Shown here one piece after another: positions 53,084 through 64,000 of a stretch of DNA of 64,000 nucleotides (the first letter of the stretch is position 1; every line of letters begins with the position of its first letter). The translations under genes and the position numbers were made by a program. Origin of the DNA: Atrichornis clamosus (Eukaryota > Chordata > Aves > Passeriformes > Menuridae); assembly GCA_013400975.1 (NCBI GenBank), contig WBMZ01008944.1, forward strand, positions 1 to 64,000. Direction: 5' to 3'. The notes under the pieces were generated by a model, which saw only the letters and a program-made list of their open reading frames with translations, was not told the origin of the DNA and did not search any database.

Positions 53084-53640
53084 TGCTGAGCATGACTCCA
53101 TATGTCGTGGGGTATCCTTTTGGTCAGTTGGGGTCAGCTGTCCTGGCTGTGTCCCCTCCCAGCTCCTTGTGCACCCCCAGCCTATTCACTGGGGGGGTGA
53201 GGAGTAGAAAAGACCTTGACTCTGTGTAAGCCCTGCTCTGCAATAGCTAAAACATATCTGTGATATCAACTGTTTCCTCCACAAATCCAAAACACAGCCC
53301 CGATTGAGCTACTGCAAAGAGAAGTAACTCTACCCCAGCCAAAACTAGCACACCATAACAACAGCTGCACACAACTCCATGGCCTCCTGTGTTGCCCAGG
53401 AGGGGCTGGAGTGAGTGATGGAGTGCAGTGAGCCAGACAGGGGTGGCAGTGAGGTGGCTTAGCAAAAACACCCAAGTTCTGGCTTCTTTTCAAGCTTCTC
53501 CTGCTCTCCTCCTTACCCTTGAGCTCTTTTGTAATCCAGCACAGGAAAGATAAGACAGAAAAGGTATAGGGAAAGAAGAGCAGGGAAACTTGGCAAAGGA
53601 CTGCCAGACTTAGAAAATGTCAGAAGGAAAGCATTTTGAT

Positions 53641-53762
53641 GAATCATAGAATAGTAGAATCATTTAGGTAGGAAATTACCCTTAGGGTCAACATGTTAAT
53701 CGCCTTTTCTCCAGGCTAAACAACACCAGCTCCCTCAGCTGCTCATCAAAGGACTTTTCTCT
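53641..53762 (-). mobile_element. CR1 LINE remnant with internal deletion
   Basis: The left part (53641-53700) is the reverse complement of a CR1 3' tail (AATCATAGAATAGTAGAATC, then GGTAGGAAATTACC). The right part (53701-53762) is the reverse complement of the CR1 C-terminal coding block that normally lies a few hundred bases further in (CTTTTCTCCAGGCTAAACAA). The sequence between them is missing, so this copy has an internal deletion. Confidence 0.82.
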
Positions 53763-56700
53763 TGATAATGCTGAGTCATTCAGACTTATACAAGTGAAGG
53801 CTGATCATGAGAAATTACAGAAGGGGTCTAAGTGGGAGACTGAGCCTGGACTCTCTGGTCTGAAAAAGCTCTATGCCAGCTCTAGCAGTGCAATAGAAGT
53901 GAGAAAAAAAAGATAGATCATGGGCTTGGAGGAAGAATCCCTTCCCTTGTTCAGCTCCTGGTGCCTCCACTTGGTTCACCTTATGTCCTCTGTTGGAAGA
54001 AATAATGAGAAGTTAAGGCCACCTGCCCATTCTTCCAAAAATCTACCTTCACTATCTACCATCCTCCCCCACCTGAGCCCCAAACAGAGCAAGCCCCTAT
54101 TGTTTACTTTCAATCTTCCAATACAAGAGCTAGGGAGTGCAAGGGGAGGCTGGTAAGAGCATAGTCCAAAATGAAAAGCAGTCCTTTACACACCCTCCAG
54201 TCAGCCTGTGGACATCCTAGCCAAAGAAGGCTGTGAGTTCAAAACGGTGCCATAAAAAATACAGATGTGAGATCTACTGAGCAAACACACAGACATCACA
54301 TCTGGCTTAGGAAGTCTCTTCAGTGCTAGAGGCTGAGAGATGAAGTGCTTGTATTGCCCTGTACTCCAGATAATGTAACACCCTCTTCTTCCCCGCCTCC
54401 TCAACTTTGCACAATGCAGGAAGCACTCCCAACAGCTAGTTTGTGTGAAGCTGCACACTTTTGGAGGGAAAGAGGATTTAACACTGTGGATACACACAGC
54501 TGTTCTGTGCCAAGCAGTGCCTGTGCCAGAGAACAATCTCACAGGCAGCTTATGAACAGAGGCAGAGCCAAAAACGTCCCTGCTTTCCCTGTATTCCTTC
54601 TTCCACCTGGAACGAATGGAGGCAAAGCAGCAGTGCCATTGGCTAACCCTGCCCCAGTCCCGTGCTCTCCTTCCCCGCTGCTGTGTTTTGCTTTGCAGCG
54701 GCTGTTGCTTGGTTCCTGCCCAAGCGGTGCATGTCGGACGTGAGCCGTGGCTCCTGTTCCACGACCAGCTCCAAACCAATACGTGCTTGCAGGCAAACCC
54801 ACTCCCCACTCAGGGACAGATGACTCAAGCAAGAGCTCGGAAATATTTAACTCCTCTGTGCCAAAAGATTTTCCAGCACCAGGCGCAGAAGGAACAGAGT
54901 GCTGAGCAAAAGGCAAACTGCAATCAGCAGCTGTCTGTCTAAAGGGGAACAGATATTGCCGCTAAAAAAAAAGATGTAAACCTCGGCTGTCTTGCAACTG
55001 GAAGAACTTCAGCTCTTACCGATGTTTTAGGAAGCATTCTCCAAGAGGAATTACCTCTTTACTCTCAGAGATAAAATGAAGAAGCTTCTGCACTGTAGAA
55101 TTCGCATATACAGAAAATATACGAAAAGGTCTGGCCAAAGCTGGCACTTATGCAGAGTCAATTGCTGCAAAGTAAACAAGAAAATTACTTTCTTGAAAGC
55201 ACCATCTGGTAAAGAGGCACCTCTGTGAAACGAGCAGCCTGTGATTCACACAAACAGTTCTGACACAACCTTGTAACTGTCTACACAGCAAACAAAACAC
55301 TCAAGTGTGTGAAGAGTGGGAGGCACTCTTTTTTTACAATTCCTTTATTTAGGAAATTGTGATCGATTTGGGCCTCTCTAAGCAACAAAAAAACATACCA
55401 GAAATAACAGACGTTCTGTGACTAGACAAAACAATACAGAAATGAGGAAAAATTGGGAGATCTTTGGGCACAATTAATTTGAGGAATGTGTTGATACACT
55501 GTGGTAGAGGTCACAATATTAGAGGATTATAGAAGGAATGGATTGTTTTTTATGAATGCCATGACTCTACCACATTACTTGCTCAAACTCAGAGCTTCCC
55601 TCAAGTTCTATATATAAATCTGGAAAAGTTTTCCAGGATACATAGAAGACTCAAATTGAGGGATTTGGGAGAAATATCTTGCCAGATTCTTTTCATTTTT
55701 CCCATTCAAGCTTTTCTTGTACTTTTCAAGTGTCTGGTACTATTCAATATTGAGAAAGGACATTAGGCTACTTGGAAAATCATCCAATTCTTATGGAGTA
55801 TTCACTCTGCGTGAGTGCAAATGAGCTTAATCCTGAGATTTGTAGGTAGACCTAGTGTGGGTACAGAGGGGAACGAGAGTTGATTCATAACAACAGTGAG
55901 CAAGAGAGAATAAAAACTTACTGTGAAGTAACTTCCTATCTTCCAAACAGTTTTTTCACACATACACATAAGCTTTGGGAACGCTGCACCTTAAGCAAAC
56001 CAGGCTGGATACCTCAGTATTAGCCTTTCCTCTAGAATTACTGTGGTCCCACCACAGAGCATGGTGCTTGAGCTTGGGGTGCTCCCTCCTGTGCCCTCCT
56101 GCTCTCCACTTCCAGTAGAGACCAAGGAAAGAAAGAACCAAGAGGAGGGGGAAATCACATACTCAGTGATTTCTGGTTCTGGGTAACGTTTGTTTTCTTT
56201 GAATATGCCTCTTTTAACCTCGGTCTCCACTGCCAGTTAAGCCAATGGTCTTACAACATGTAAGGCCTCACAGGCTTACTTAAAAAGATGGTCTGAGAAT
56301 GCTCCACATGAAGAAGCACCTGCTGATGTGCCCACAGTGAACAGTACCCTTTCCTTATGCTCCAGCACAGTGGTTCTGTAAGTATGGGCAGGGCTCCAGG
56401 CAGCTGAAGTCACCCTCTAGCAAAGTGCCTGATGCAGCTCAGGCTCTGGTGACATGTACTTGAGTGGCAGAAACCAAATTTACCTCGACAGCCTTGTTAC
56501 TTCTTGATATAAAACCTGTTCTCTGTAACTCTCATCATCACTGGTGGTTTAACCAGTACTGCTGAAAGACATGTTGGTGGCAGGTTCAGATCTCCAGGCA
56601 GCCTCATGAGGGTAGCTCTTACCTGAACACTACACAACAGAAGGAATGGGGAAATCACAGTGATGATACTGGGACTCTTGCTAGGTGGACTTCCATTCAG

Positions 56701-59379
56701 GCAATGGATGATCTTCCTCCTTTTGCCCAAGCCAAATAATTTCAGATAAAATAAAGCTGGCATGGAGCACTTAGGTGTTTTCTGATACCATGACTACTTA
56801 GCCACAGCAAGTCCGTCTTCTGTTAGCCAACAAGGGCATCCAGCCCCCACTGTGAGGTGCCTCAGACACCAGCAGTAAACATCAGGTACTTGCTCCAGGG
56901 CAGGGCCAGCTCAAAGTTGGATCTCTCTCCTCCTATGATGGAGGGCAGACACTATGTTACATATTCCTCCCTTCTGCTTTAAAAGTATCTTTCTTCCCCT
57001 GCTGGATCTAGCCTGACATAAGGTGTCCTGATGCATGAACCTGCACTCTTTACTGCAGTTTTGGCAAAAGAACTGGCAACTGAAGTCACCAGTCAGCAAA
57101 ACCTTCCTGAGTGTTTGGTGTATTTCCCTTTTATGGCTTTTCTTCCTTGAAAAAAAATCCAGTGGGTCAGGAAGGGAAGAACAAGATCTTGAATGAGAAG
57201 GGACAGAGAATCACAGGAAAGACTCAGGATGATGAGCAGTGGGTCGGTCTCCTGTGGGCTACGTGAGCCCAACTGTGCGTAGGAGGATTTGATGATGTGG
57301 TGAACAGGAATGGGTTGATGGGCTGAAGGGGCTACAGAGAGGTCCTTCCCTTTGGCTTTTGCTATGGTTAAAGACAAACTACACTCTTAGTCACTTGCTG
57401 TATACCATCCTCCAGTTGCCATCTTCAGGATTGCATGGACACAGGACTGTAACTTCCGAAGTTTCAGCTCTGCCTCTGCAGTATACTGGCTAGGGAAAAG
57501 AGGACCAGAGCTGTTTTTCTAACTTTGTCTGCGGTGAGGTTAACCACCCTGACACCAGAACCAGCTTGTGTGTTCAAAATCCAAGCCCTCCCAGGAGCAG
57601 GGCTCCAATGTGGCTGTTGCACAAAAAGAGCAGCAGATATTTATGAGAAAAAATGTAAGCAACATTTGCAAGTGAAGACATTTCTTCCATGGATGCATGA
57701 AGTCCCAAATTTAGCAAACAAGGCAGAACCCCACATATGGCAGAAGAGAGCTATAAAAGTTGTCAGCAAGTGATAATCATCTTGATTTAGAAACAACTTG
57801 TTCCTACCATGTAACATAAATACGATGGAAAACATGCTTGTCTTTTAGCTCCAAGTGTAGTATGCAGCACATTCAAAGTGCTGGCATGGAGTCACTTTTT
57901 TTTTCCACCTGATAGTATCAGATTTTTTGATACTCCAGATTACTCATCTTTCTTATTCTATGGTTCAATATCCAACAACTTCCAGCAAGTGCTGTTGGAC
58001 AGAGTTAAGCAGCATTATTTTTGGTTCCTGGTTTGATGAAACAGAGTGATGAAAATAGGACAACAGACCACTAAGGTTCCCATACTTTAAGAATGGCATT
58101 ACTCAGGGAAGCAGGCACAATCTGAGATGCTGCCTTTCCAGCGCTTGACAGCTACTAACAAAGGACATGCAGAGTGAGGTAAAAAAACTGTTTACTAACT
58201 TCATGTTGTTACTTTACCTCTATTGTTGTCTTCAGGTGCACAAGGATCTGGGTAATAAAAGGAAACCTTGATCAGCCATCTTTCCTCACCTCCTTCCTGT
58301 GGTGAAGGGAATGATTCAATAATGCTGTTGTCCAGCATATCGAAGAAACTCAAAGCAGCATTTACACACACTCCCACATACACCTGCAGCCTAAAAGAGC
58401 AGTCCTGTAACTGATCTTTGTTTGCTCAGACATTCCGTGAATACAGACACAAAGGTCAGTCAATCCAACAACAAAAGAAAAAAAACCTACTATTTACAAA
58501 AAATGCCTTCACAGTGGCTTTGCTACACAGCTTAAATGGCAGGAATACTTAACTGAGGAATGGAATATGCTCTCCACAATCTGGCTTGGCTTTGCCTTCA
58601 CACAACTCTATTTCAGAAGAGAATATCCCAAGTTGGAAGAAACCTACAAGCATCATCAAAGTTTTGCTGCTGCTGCAGCCTGACCAGTGTCCCACCAACT
58701 CCCACACTGGTGCCAGCCATGCCCAGTTGCCTCAGTCTGGAGCATCACCTCCCTCACTGCACCCTGAAGGTATTTTATTTTACTGGGCTTAGACAATAAG
58801 GCATTTTTTGTTCTTCATTGTAACCATATATTTTGTAGAGATTAGCCTAAGGGGCCAGTCATGATTAGGGATAAAAAATAATCCAGTAAACTATAAAAGG
58901 AAGAGCCCACTTCATGATCATACCCCATCTCTGTCACAACCCACTCCTGAGGAAGCTAAGGTTCATATCCCCCATCCCACCTCTGTTGAGGGCCCCTAAC
59001 TTCCCTCTTTTTTCCCTGCCTTGTTTTGGGGATCTCCAGCTTCCCTTCAAATCCACCCGTTGCATGCCCACCCAGCGCCACAGGCCGCCCTGGGTCCCCA
59101 GCAAGCCCCTCTGTGCCGCACCCTCTGCAGCCTCCCCTGCTTCTCTCGCACTGGCGCTAAAACAATTGCCATGAACCCCCACGTCCAACCACTGCTTCTG
59201 GGATGCCATTTTCTTCTTAGAGCCTCATGAGACCAATCCTCAGCCCTTGGGCTCCTGTCAGGAAAATCAAACTATCAACTCCCTTCTGAGAGCAGCACAT
59301 CAGTGTTTCTGTCCAGACTGTAGTTACCAGAGCTCTAGCTCTTAGTCCTCAGATAGTGATAAAGCTTTCCCCATGAACT
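53763..59379. other. Gene-free segment downstream of LONRF2
   Basis: Contains an unusually long open stretch on the minus strand (54201-54809, 202 codons) with Cys/Trp/Arg/Ser-rich, non-protein-like composition. Otherwise it is ordinary intergenic DNA. 58.9-59.2 kb is C-rich on the plus strand. Confidence 0.6.
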
Positions 59380-59403
59380 CACATTCTTATAAATTCAACC
59401 TGG

Positions 59404-59409
59404 TTTATT
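59404..59409 (-). terminator. Candidate distal poly(A) signal AATAAA
   Basis: The plus strand reads TTTATT, so the minus strand is AATAAA in the context GGAATAAACC. It is the next canonical hexamer 3' of the proximal pair. I took it as the working end of the LONRF2 transcript. Confidence 0.4.
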
Positions 59410-60052
59410 CCAAATATCACATAAATTAAATACATTTCCCATGAATATTGCAAATATACATGAAATGAACATTGCAATTTTTAAAAAAAGTTTTGGCTTT
59501 GTTTATGCAACAAGAAGTGCCAAATGTGGTTAGAACATGAACTTCTCTTGTATTTACTAGATACAAAAAGGTGCAGATTAATAATTTATATTTATACATA
59601 TGTACACACTCCATTTCATTTCTAGCTTTAAAACAGTAAAAAATGGTTTCAAGTTTATCTACATTAAACATACTCGTTTACATCTGGTCATAAGCCCCAG
59701 ATAAGAGTTGATACAATCATTTCACAACTGCAAAATTAAGGCGCTACCAAAATACCAGTTCCACTAGTGTAAAATGTAACAGGAATAGAGAGTGTACAGC
59801 TTTCTATTTATCAATTTAAAAGTGGACTGGAGAACAAGGAAAAAGGAGCAGTAAGAAACATGACAAGTTCTACAGGTCAGAAGTACAAAGAGATCTCGAT
59901 GACTATCAAATAAACATATTAAAATACAGTAGATAAAAGGCCTCAGTGGCAAACAATTAGTATGCTTCTGAAAGACAAAAAAGGTTAAAATATATATATC
60001 ATTTTGTAGCTTGAAATTTTACAGGTGAACAACAGGTGTAGAGGTAGAGGGA

Positions 60053-60068
60053 TTTTTTTTTTTTTTTT
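60053..60068. repeat. T16 homopolymer tract
   Basis: There are sixteen consecutive T on the plus strand, then C and five more T. The tract lies inside the probable LONRF2 3' UTR, where it would be an A tract in the mRNA. Confidence 0.9.
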
Positions 60069-60425
60069 CTTTTTGGCCTCTTTATGATGTATAAAGAAGG
60101 GCCACATTCACCACAGTGAAAAGACTCATCGTATATCCCAGCATCCTTGCTTGGACAGCAAGCAAGAAAAGTGTAATGAGCTAGAAAGGCAACGAATCCT
60201 GTCTATCTCTTCCAGGAGCTCAGCTCCAATGCTTCCACATGTACCTTGGCGACAAGTTACACCTAAGCATAGACTGCAACGTGGACGTTTCCTCTAGAGA
60301 GCAATGAGAGAGCTTTTCCCGTGAGGTACTACTGGATGCTGTAGATATTATATGGCAGAGGTGATTTGGTAACAATGAAGCTGGTACTTTCCCTTAGAAA
60401 GCAAGTACCACAGGGCAGTGGTGAT

Positions 60426-60435
60426 TTTATTTATT
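60426..60435 (-). terminator. Candidate proximal poly(A) signal (two overlapping AATAAA)
   Basis: The plus strand reads TTTATTTATT here, which gives two overlapping AATAAA hexamers on the minus strand. They are the first canonical signals downstream of the LONRF2 stop codon. Confidence 0.4.
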
Positions 60436-63109
60436 AAAGCTTTGCTATTTGATCAGCATTCAATGTTTTGGAAGAAATGTCAGCTTTGGGCTGCTAATAT
60501 CATTATTTGCATCCATACACAGACAATTCCTTTGCTGCTATCATTTATCCAAAACATCAGTCACTGAAATATTCACAAACTGCTTTAAACCTTGACTAAA
60601 AAAAAATCCCTCTACAGTTCAGCTTTCTTTCCAATAACAATCACTCCACTAACTATGCAGGCCTTCATGAACACAGTAATGTCACTTCCCATGTAGAATG
60701 TCTTTACACGTTACAGAACAGCAGTAAACAACCTCTTGTTTCATAGGGTTTTCTCTCAGAAGTACCTCAAGAGTAGATATCTTGACAAAATCACTTTTGC
60801 AGAGAAGAATATTAACATTAATATTAACATTTACTGAGGCAAAGCCAAGAAGACACTAACTAGCACCTTGATATTTTTTTTTCTTAAATGCACTCCTATC
60901 TGTAAAATTAAGCACATATAAGATCAGGGACCAGCAATACACAAATACCATCAGCATCCTCTTCCAGCTAAACTAGTAATACTCAAAACTAGGCCAGACA
61001 CACAAACAAGCAAGATGAGTGAGTCTCGAAGAAATACACAGCGTGGAAAGGAATGGGAAGAACAGGAAGCTGAACAAAAAAGGATTGCGAGATCAAATAC
61101 AGTCCATCTTCTGGTCCGAGAATTAGTTTGTGAAATCACCCTTCAGTAGCTCAGCTGACAGTGGGCTGAAGACCTACTGACTTCTGACATTTCCTCCCCC
61201 ACATAGACAACAATTCCTTTATACTTCAGTGAATTCCTCTTCATGATCTTCAAAACCTGGAGGAAATGCTTTCAACTTGAATTTTGAGTATTTTGGTGTG
61301 ATGGTAGCAGAACTTGCAGAAGGCTACTGTAGAGGTTATGACATCATTGGTTGTACGTTATGCACTTCACAATTCAGAGAATATACTTACAAACTACTTA
61401 AATAGAAAAGGCGTGTTCAAGGTAGAGGCAGTTACAGTACATTCAGGGTATGTTACAGAAACCATTTGTGGTAGCCATTTGCTGAAAGGAAAAAAAACTC
61501 AGAATTTTTGTTTCCCAAACCACACAGGTTATAACTACAATACCCAAAGAGAGCAGGTAATATATCCCAATCACTGCATTTTAATGCAGTCTTCTTCCAG
61601 AATTCATGTGCAAAGTGGAAAAAAAAAGTTTAAATATCTCTCTACTGACAAATAAGGACAAAAGAACTAAAAAAGAAACCAGGCACTTTGACCATTTAGG
61701 TAAGCAGCCATTTCTTCTTACCAGACTTCTGCAGATGAACAAGTCTTTACATTGGTCTTGCTATGCTTGCAGCACATGGAGATTCAAGTCAACTTTTTTT
61801 CCCTGTTGGTAGTATCAGTTCTAGTTATAGGAAACCATGCCAATTGAATTGGTAACACTGAGTTATTTCATTGGCAGTTGAGCAAATGTTGATCATTTGA
61901 CTGACAAGCAATCAATTCAATAGCTATCGAAGTTAGATATTAACAAAACAATACATTAAAAAAAAAAATCAAAGAGACAAATGAAGGTTAACACCTGACT
62001 GAAGCTTGCATTGAGACTTGCCTTTATAGGTTCGGTTTGTGACTCCTTTCACGGGTTACTGTGATTTCCACCACATACAGCAACTGGTACTAAACTACAA
62101 TACTTTCGGTTTGAAACACGTTCAGTAGAGATCACCCCAGCGTAACGGGAGGTTGGCATGACACTGCAGGAAGGAGGGGGATGGAAACCTCCCCACCTTT
62201 CATCCTCGCTGGTCCCACTCACAGAGCAGGTGTTCAGAGTAAACTGCAGCATGCCTCCCTCCTGCTGGGGGTGAAATCATTATTTCACAGCAGTTTTTAT
62301 CATACTTTAGGGAGCGGCTTGGTTTGAATTTAGCGGTAAGACAGGCTAGGATTACTTTGGTTTTTCTTTTCAAAGAAACCAAAGCACATCTTTCCAAACA
62401 TTTTGTATATATTCATTCTGCTACAACATGTAAATCACAAAGGAGGGATTACCTAAGGCTACCAAATAGTGTATGTATTCAGTAGCTATTATTCTTTCAG
62501 ATAAACATCCTCAGATGCCTTGACTATAAACGGCTTAACTTGCTTTTTCCTCAGACTGTTATTTGCTGAAGAGAGAGAGATGTGGGTGTATGACAGACTG
62601 CCTTCTGATTCACTGACACAGTACTGTTGGTTATAGTCTTTGTGCATACTTCTGCTGGGCAGCGTAACTCCTCTTCTGTTCACTACCTTCAAGTCTACAA
62701 AACACCTCTTCAATCCACTGTCCAGTTTCCTTTTCCTACCAAATGAAAATCCGGATCACATGCAGGCCAATGTCGCTACTCTAGTACTTAACTCTCTTGC
62801 AGGCTAGAAACATCAATTCTATCGTAGTACTTCGAAGCAATTATCCACATCCATCAGCTACATTCTAAATGCAGCACAACTTTGTAGAGGCTCAGTTTTC
62901 ACCAGGACAACAGGAGAATGTGCAAGGTTTGGTGAATACCCAGGATAACAAACTGATGCAATCGATGGATGCAGGACGCAGTCAGAAAGGGCTGTTCCTT
63001 TTTGAAGGAAACTTTAAAAATACAAAAAACAACCCCTCCCCCTTTGCCCTCCCCCAGAACAACCTGTCATGAGATGTTTTTCAGTGCCCACTCACAACAG
63101 AAGTCCATG

Positions 63110-63602
<493 letters not shown>

Positions 63603-63752
63603 CTGTGGCTCTGGTTCTTTTCCTGGCATGGACCCAAAATGATTGAGAATTTGCGCTTTCATATTGTCTTTAAGAGAAGTAAACCAGGCAACAGCTTGAT
63701 CATAAACTGAATCATGAAGGCGGACAAGTTCTTCATATTCTGGTCCTTCAAC
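63603..63752 (-). CDS. LONRF2: LONRF2 penultimate coding exon (partial gene)
   Basis: This exon encodes 50 residues in phase 0, beginning VEGPEYEELV and ending GKEPEPQ. It is part of the C-terminal LON substrate-binding domain of the LONRF family (RING finger, TPR repeats, LON domain), which are cytosolic ubiquitin ligases linked to protein quality control. Seen in sequence: the minus-strand acceptor ends AACAAG just before GTT at 63752, and the donor GTAAAT begins at 63602. The hallmark family segment QILNHFGSMP is present. Removing the 334-base intron joins it in frame to the exon at 63110-63268. The choice of LONRF2 over LONRF1 and LONRF3 rests on recalled paralogue sequence: the VEGPEYEEL start and the [13 protein letters not shown] junction fit LONRF2 best. 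The upstream intron runs past the window edge, and the preceding exon, expected to end in an acidic stretch, is not in 63753-64000. Confidence 0.87.
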
Positions 63753-64000
63753 CTTGTTGTTAAAAGAAGGGAGATGGAACAAAACAGGTTTGATACCATG
63801 GAGTCCATATGCTTCCCCAGAAGCAAACGAAGCAAAATAATGCAGTGACTACAGCTGTTCTTATCTACAGCTGTCCTTATCTAAACCAACTGTGCCTAAG
63901 TCTCAGATTTCAAACCTGTGATGCTGGAGTCTTTTTACCCTCCCCTAGGCGTTCTGAAGTGACATTTCTTGGAGCAGGAACTGCCTCACTAATATCCATT
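63753..64000 (-). other. LONRF2: LONRF2 intron, right part of window (incomplete)
   Basis: On the minus strand this sequence ends in a pyrimidine-rich stretch and AACAAG before the exon at 63752, so it is the 3' part of an intron that continues beyond the window. A short open stretch on the minus strand near 63910-64000 has no LONRF-like residues. I read it as intronic. Confidence 0.7.

Larger units (their letters stand above)
52770..53352 (-). mobile_element. Solo LTR, ERVL-type avian endogenous retrovirus
   Basis: This is a 583-base LTR bounded by TG...CA. On the minus strand it starts TGTGCTAGTTTTGGCTGGGG and ends GAGCCATGACA, matching a family abundant in neoavian genomes that I recall well. 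Read on the minus strand, it has a TATAAA box (53078-53083) in GCATATAAAGC and, about 185 bases downstream, an ATTAAA poly(A) signal (52892-52897), in the expected U3-R-U5 order. No gag, pol or env sequence lies on either side, so it is a solo LTR left by LTR-LTR recombination. The flanking five bases (GCTGT and CCATA) do not match, so no target site duplication is visible. There are no genes in it. Confidence 0.92.
59380..63109 (-). other. LONRF2: Probable LONRF2 3' untranslated region
   Basis: This stretch lies directly downstream of the LONRF2 stop on the minus strand. It is AT-rich, free of recognisable transposons and has no credible ORF. The first AATAAA on the minus strand comes about 2.7 kb after the stop (60426-60435), and another comes about 3.7 kb after it (59404-59409). 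I set the left end about 25 bases past the second signal. The extent is inferred, because no transcript evidence is available. A run of 16 T on the plus strand (60053-60068) would be an A tract in the mRNA and could cause false internal oligo-dT priming. Confidence 0.5.

Noticed and set aside
54201..54809. 202-codon open frame on the minus strand
   Set aside because: It resembles no family I know. Composition is rich in Cys, Trp, Ser and Arg, as expected for translated non-coding DNA, and a 132-codon plus-strand frame overlaps it.
63910..64000. Short minus-strand open stretch as an upstream LONRF2 exon
   Set aside because: It lacks the residues expected before VEGPEYEEL and no suitable splice donor supports it, so it was read as intron.

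Overview
The window is vertebrate nuclear DNA, and it is almost certainly from a bird. It carries several truncated CR1 LINE copies ending in the avian CR1 3' tail (repeats of ATTCTATG), and one solo LTR of a family common in neoavian genomes. Repeat density is low, and the only convincing genic sequence is spliced and vertebrate-like. There are no prokaryotic operons, CRISPR arrays, tRNAs or rRNAs that I can see. One N (26165) marks an unresolved base.

Layout. Only the right end is genic. Two minus-strand exons (63603-63752 and 63110-63268) join in phase to encode the last 102 residues of a LON-domain/RING-finger protein. The best match from memory is LONRF2, rather than LONRF1 or LONRF3. 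The rest of the gene lies beyond the right edge. Its 3' UTR probably runs leftward from 63109, with candidate AATAAA signals at 60426-60435 and 59404-59409. In mammals the sequence past the LONRF2 3' end leads toward AFF3, so positions 1 to about 59000 may be AFF3-LONRF2 intergenic DNA. I found no AFF3 exon here, so this is inference from synteny.

The 59 kb to the left is a gene-poor tract, and I accept no open reading frame in it as a host gene. It holds six CR1 fragments (near 19.4, 25.4-26.7, 39.3-39.6, 45.8-46.6, 49.1-49.5 and 53.6-53.8 kb), all dead. It also holds one solo ERVL-type LTR (52.77-53.35 kb, minus orientation) and several simple repeats: TA/TG near 6.05 kb, long T tracts near 12.45 kb and TTTCA-type pentamers near 41.8 kb. 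Three short palindromic elements (9.8, 15.2 and 29.3 kb) look like ancient amniote MITE-like repeats. A compact CpG-rich patch at 33.61-33.95 kb contains a perfect CRE. Several repeat-free, ORF-free stretches could be conserved regulatory elements, but conservation cannot be judged from one sequence.

I did not find a novel multi-gene system. The most interesting signals are the CpG/CRE patch, the palindromic repeats, and a pair of overlapping, mutually exclusive perfect inverted repeats at 35235-35265.
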